From the NCBI GenBank assembly GCA_947177105.1, contig CAMWTF010000029.1:1-13046 (forward strand): a DNA stretch of 13,046 nt. The letters run 5' to 3'. Shown in pieces: positions 12,554 through 13,046 of this stretch. The notes beneath the pieces are model-generated. The model was not told the origin of the DNA and did no database searches. It saw nothing but the letters and a program-made list of their open reading frames with translations. The DNA comes from an uncultured Lachnospiraceae bacterium (GTDB lineage Bacteria; Bacillota; Clostridia; Lachnospirales; Lachnospiraceae). A program made the position numbers and the translations under genes. How positions within the stretch are numbered: the first letter of the stretch is position 1; each line of letters opens with the position of its first letter.

Positions 12554-13046
12554 TCAGCCTATAAGCACTTTTTTTCCCTGAAACGCGAATCCATAACTGC
12601 GGACTCGCTCCTCGGGGATGCCGCGCGCCGTCAGCTGTGCTCCGTACTGCCTTGCCTCGATCTGGCGGTGCGCCGCCTGCACGGTATCCTGAAGTGTCGC
12701 CTCGTCCTCGGGATCATGCACTTTAAATTCCAGGATGATAGCGTCGTCCTCCTGGGGATGCTTGGGCTCCAGCATCACATCGTATCTGCCAAAACCACTC
12801 TCCCTGTTGGAACTTATGATATATCTGCCCTGTAGATCCACAATCAGACCCAGCACAAATCCATGATAGAAGCGCTCCGGCTCCTCTCCGGAAGGCTTTA
12901 ACCCGGTGTCAAAATAGCTGAATGTGTTCAGCGCCACACGGTTCATGTAGGCGTTCATCGCTTTTATATCGCCTAAAAGCAGTGCCTTTATAAAATCATT
13001 GTAGTCGGCCTGGGCACATTTGAACCATCCCCGCACCATGCTGTTG
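12554..13046 (-). CDS. AAA-ATPase/PD-(D/E)XK family protein, C-terminal part (runs off window)
   Basis: This is the last 164 codons or so of a second member of the family encoded at 7297-9018. The frame is open to the right edge, so the internal Met at 13039 is not the start and the ATPase half lies outside the window. The region aligns without gaps to about residues 410-570 of the other copy, sharing NRVAL-TFSYFDTG, EEPERFYHGFVLGL, ISSN-ESGFGRYDV and AIILEFKV, with the D...ExK nuclease residues retained. By eye roughly three quarters of residues match, while many DNA positions differ, so this is an older duplication. It ends in KKVLIG just 18 bp before the GH115 start codon, so the three genes may form one transcript. 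Confidence 0.88.
   Translation of the reverse strand, partial: NSMVRGWFKCAQADYNDFIKALLLGDIKAMNAYMNRVALNTFSYFDTGLKPSGEEPERFYHGFVLGLIVDLQGRYIISSNRESGFGRYDVMLEPKHPQEDDAIILEFKVHDPEDEATLQDTVQAAHRQIEARQYGAQLTARGIPEERVRSYGFAFQGKKVLIG

Noticed and set aside
12554..13039. Independent 161-residue gene starting at 13039
   Set aside because: The frame stays open to the window edge, and alignment with the 7297-9018 paralogue shows this is only the C-terminal part of a larger protein.

Overview
The window looks like a chromosomal segment of a gut-type clostridium, most likely Lachnospiraceae. The evidence is moderate GC in genes, AT-rich intergenic DNA, strong AGGAGG-type ribosome binding sites, sigma-A promoters, and the protein families present (MetNIQ, FtsX-type ABC exporter, multicopy AAA-ATPase/PD-(D/E)XK proteins, GH115 glucuronidase). 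The species assignment is inference. No rRNA, tRNA, CRISPR array or intact transposase was seen.

Region 1 (about 1-2740, minus strand) is a methionine-family uptake operon in the order metN - metI - metQ. A near-consensus sigma-A promoter (2709-2737) drives a roughly 310-nt leader. The leader encodes a 37-codon peptide with three consecutive cysteine codons, followed by a hairpin, a competing antiterminator pairing and an intrinsic terminator just upstream of metN. This reads as a cysteine-responsive (possibly Cys/Met-responsive) transcription attenuator and is the most interesting item in the window. metQ, the last gene, is cut off after about 169 residues at a palindrome-rich junction close to the left edge, so the substrate-binding lipoprotein is probably non-functional here.

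Region 2 (about 2741-4255) is a divergent intergenic region followed by an ABC ATPase gene (3322-4026). Five diverged copies of a two-hairpin interspersed repeat flank this gene: three upstream and two between it and its permease. The stems of different copies differ in sequence but keep their complementarity. The stop codon of the ATPase gene lies inside the first bases of one copy.

Region 3 (4256-7300) is the partner permease, an eight-helix FtsX/MacB-type protein whose first extracellular domain carries a long two-armed coiled coil. ATPase and permease should form an exporter or envelope-remodelling transporter. It converges on region 4 with stop codons that overlap.

Region 4 (7297-13046, minus strand) holds three co-directional genes. 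They are the 3' part of an AAA-ATPase/nuclease-like gene running off the right edge, a GH115 xylan alpha-glucuronidase without a signal peptide, and a second complete AAA-ATPase/nuclease paralogue. Gaps are 18 and 73 bp, so they may be co-transcribed. The two paralogues bracket the glycosidase gene and are clearly diverged rather than freshly duplicated.
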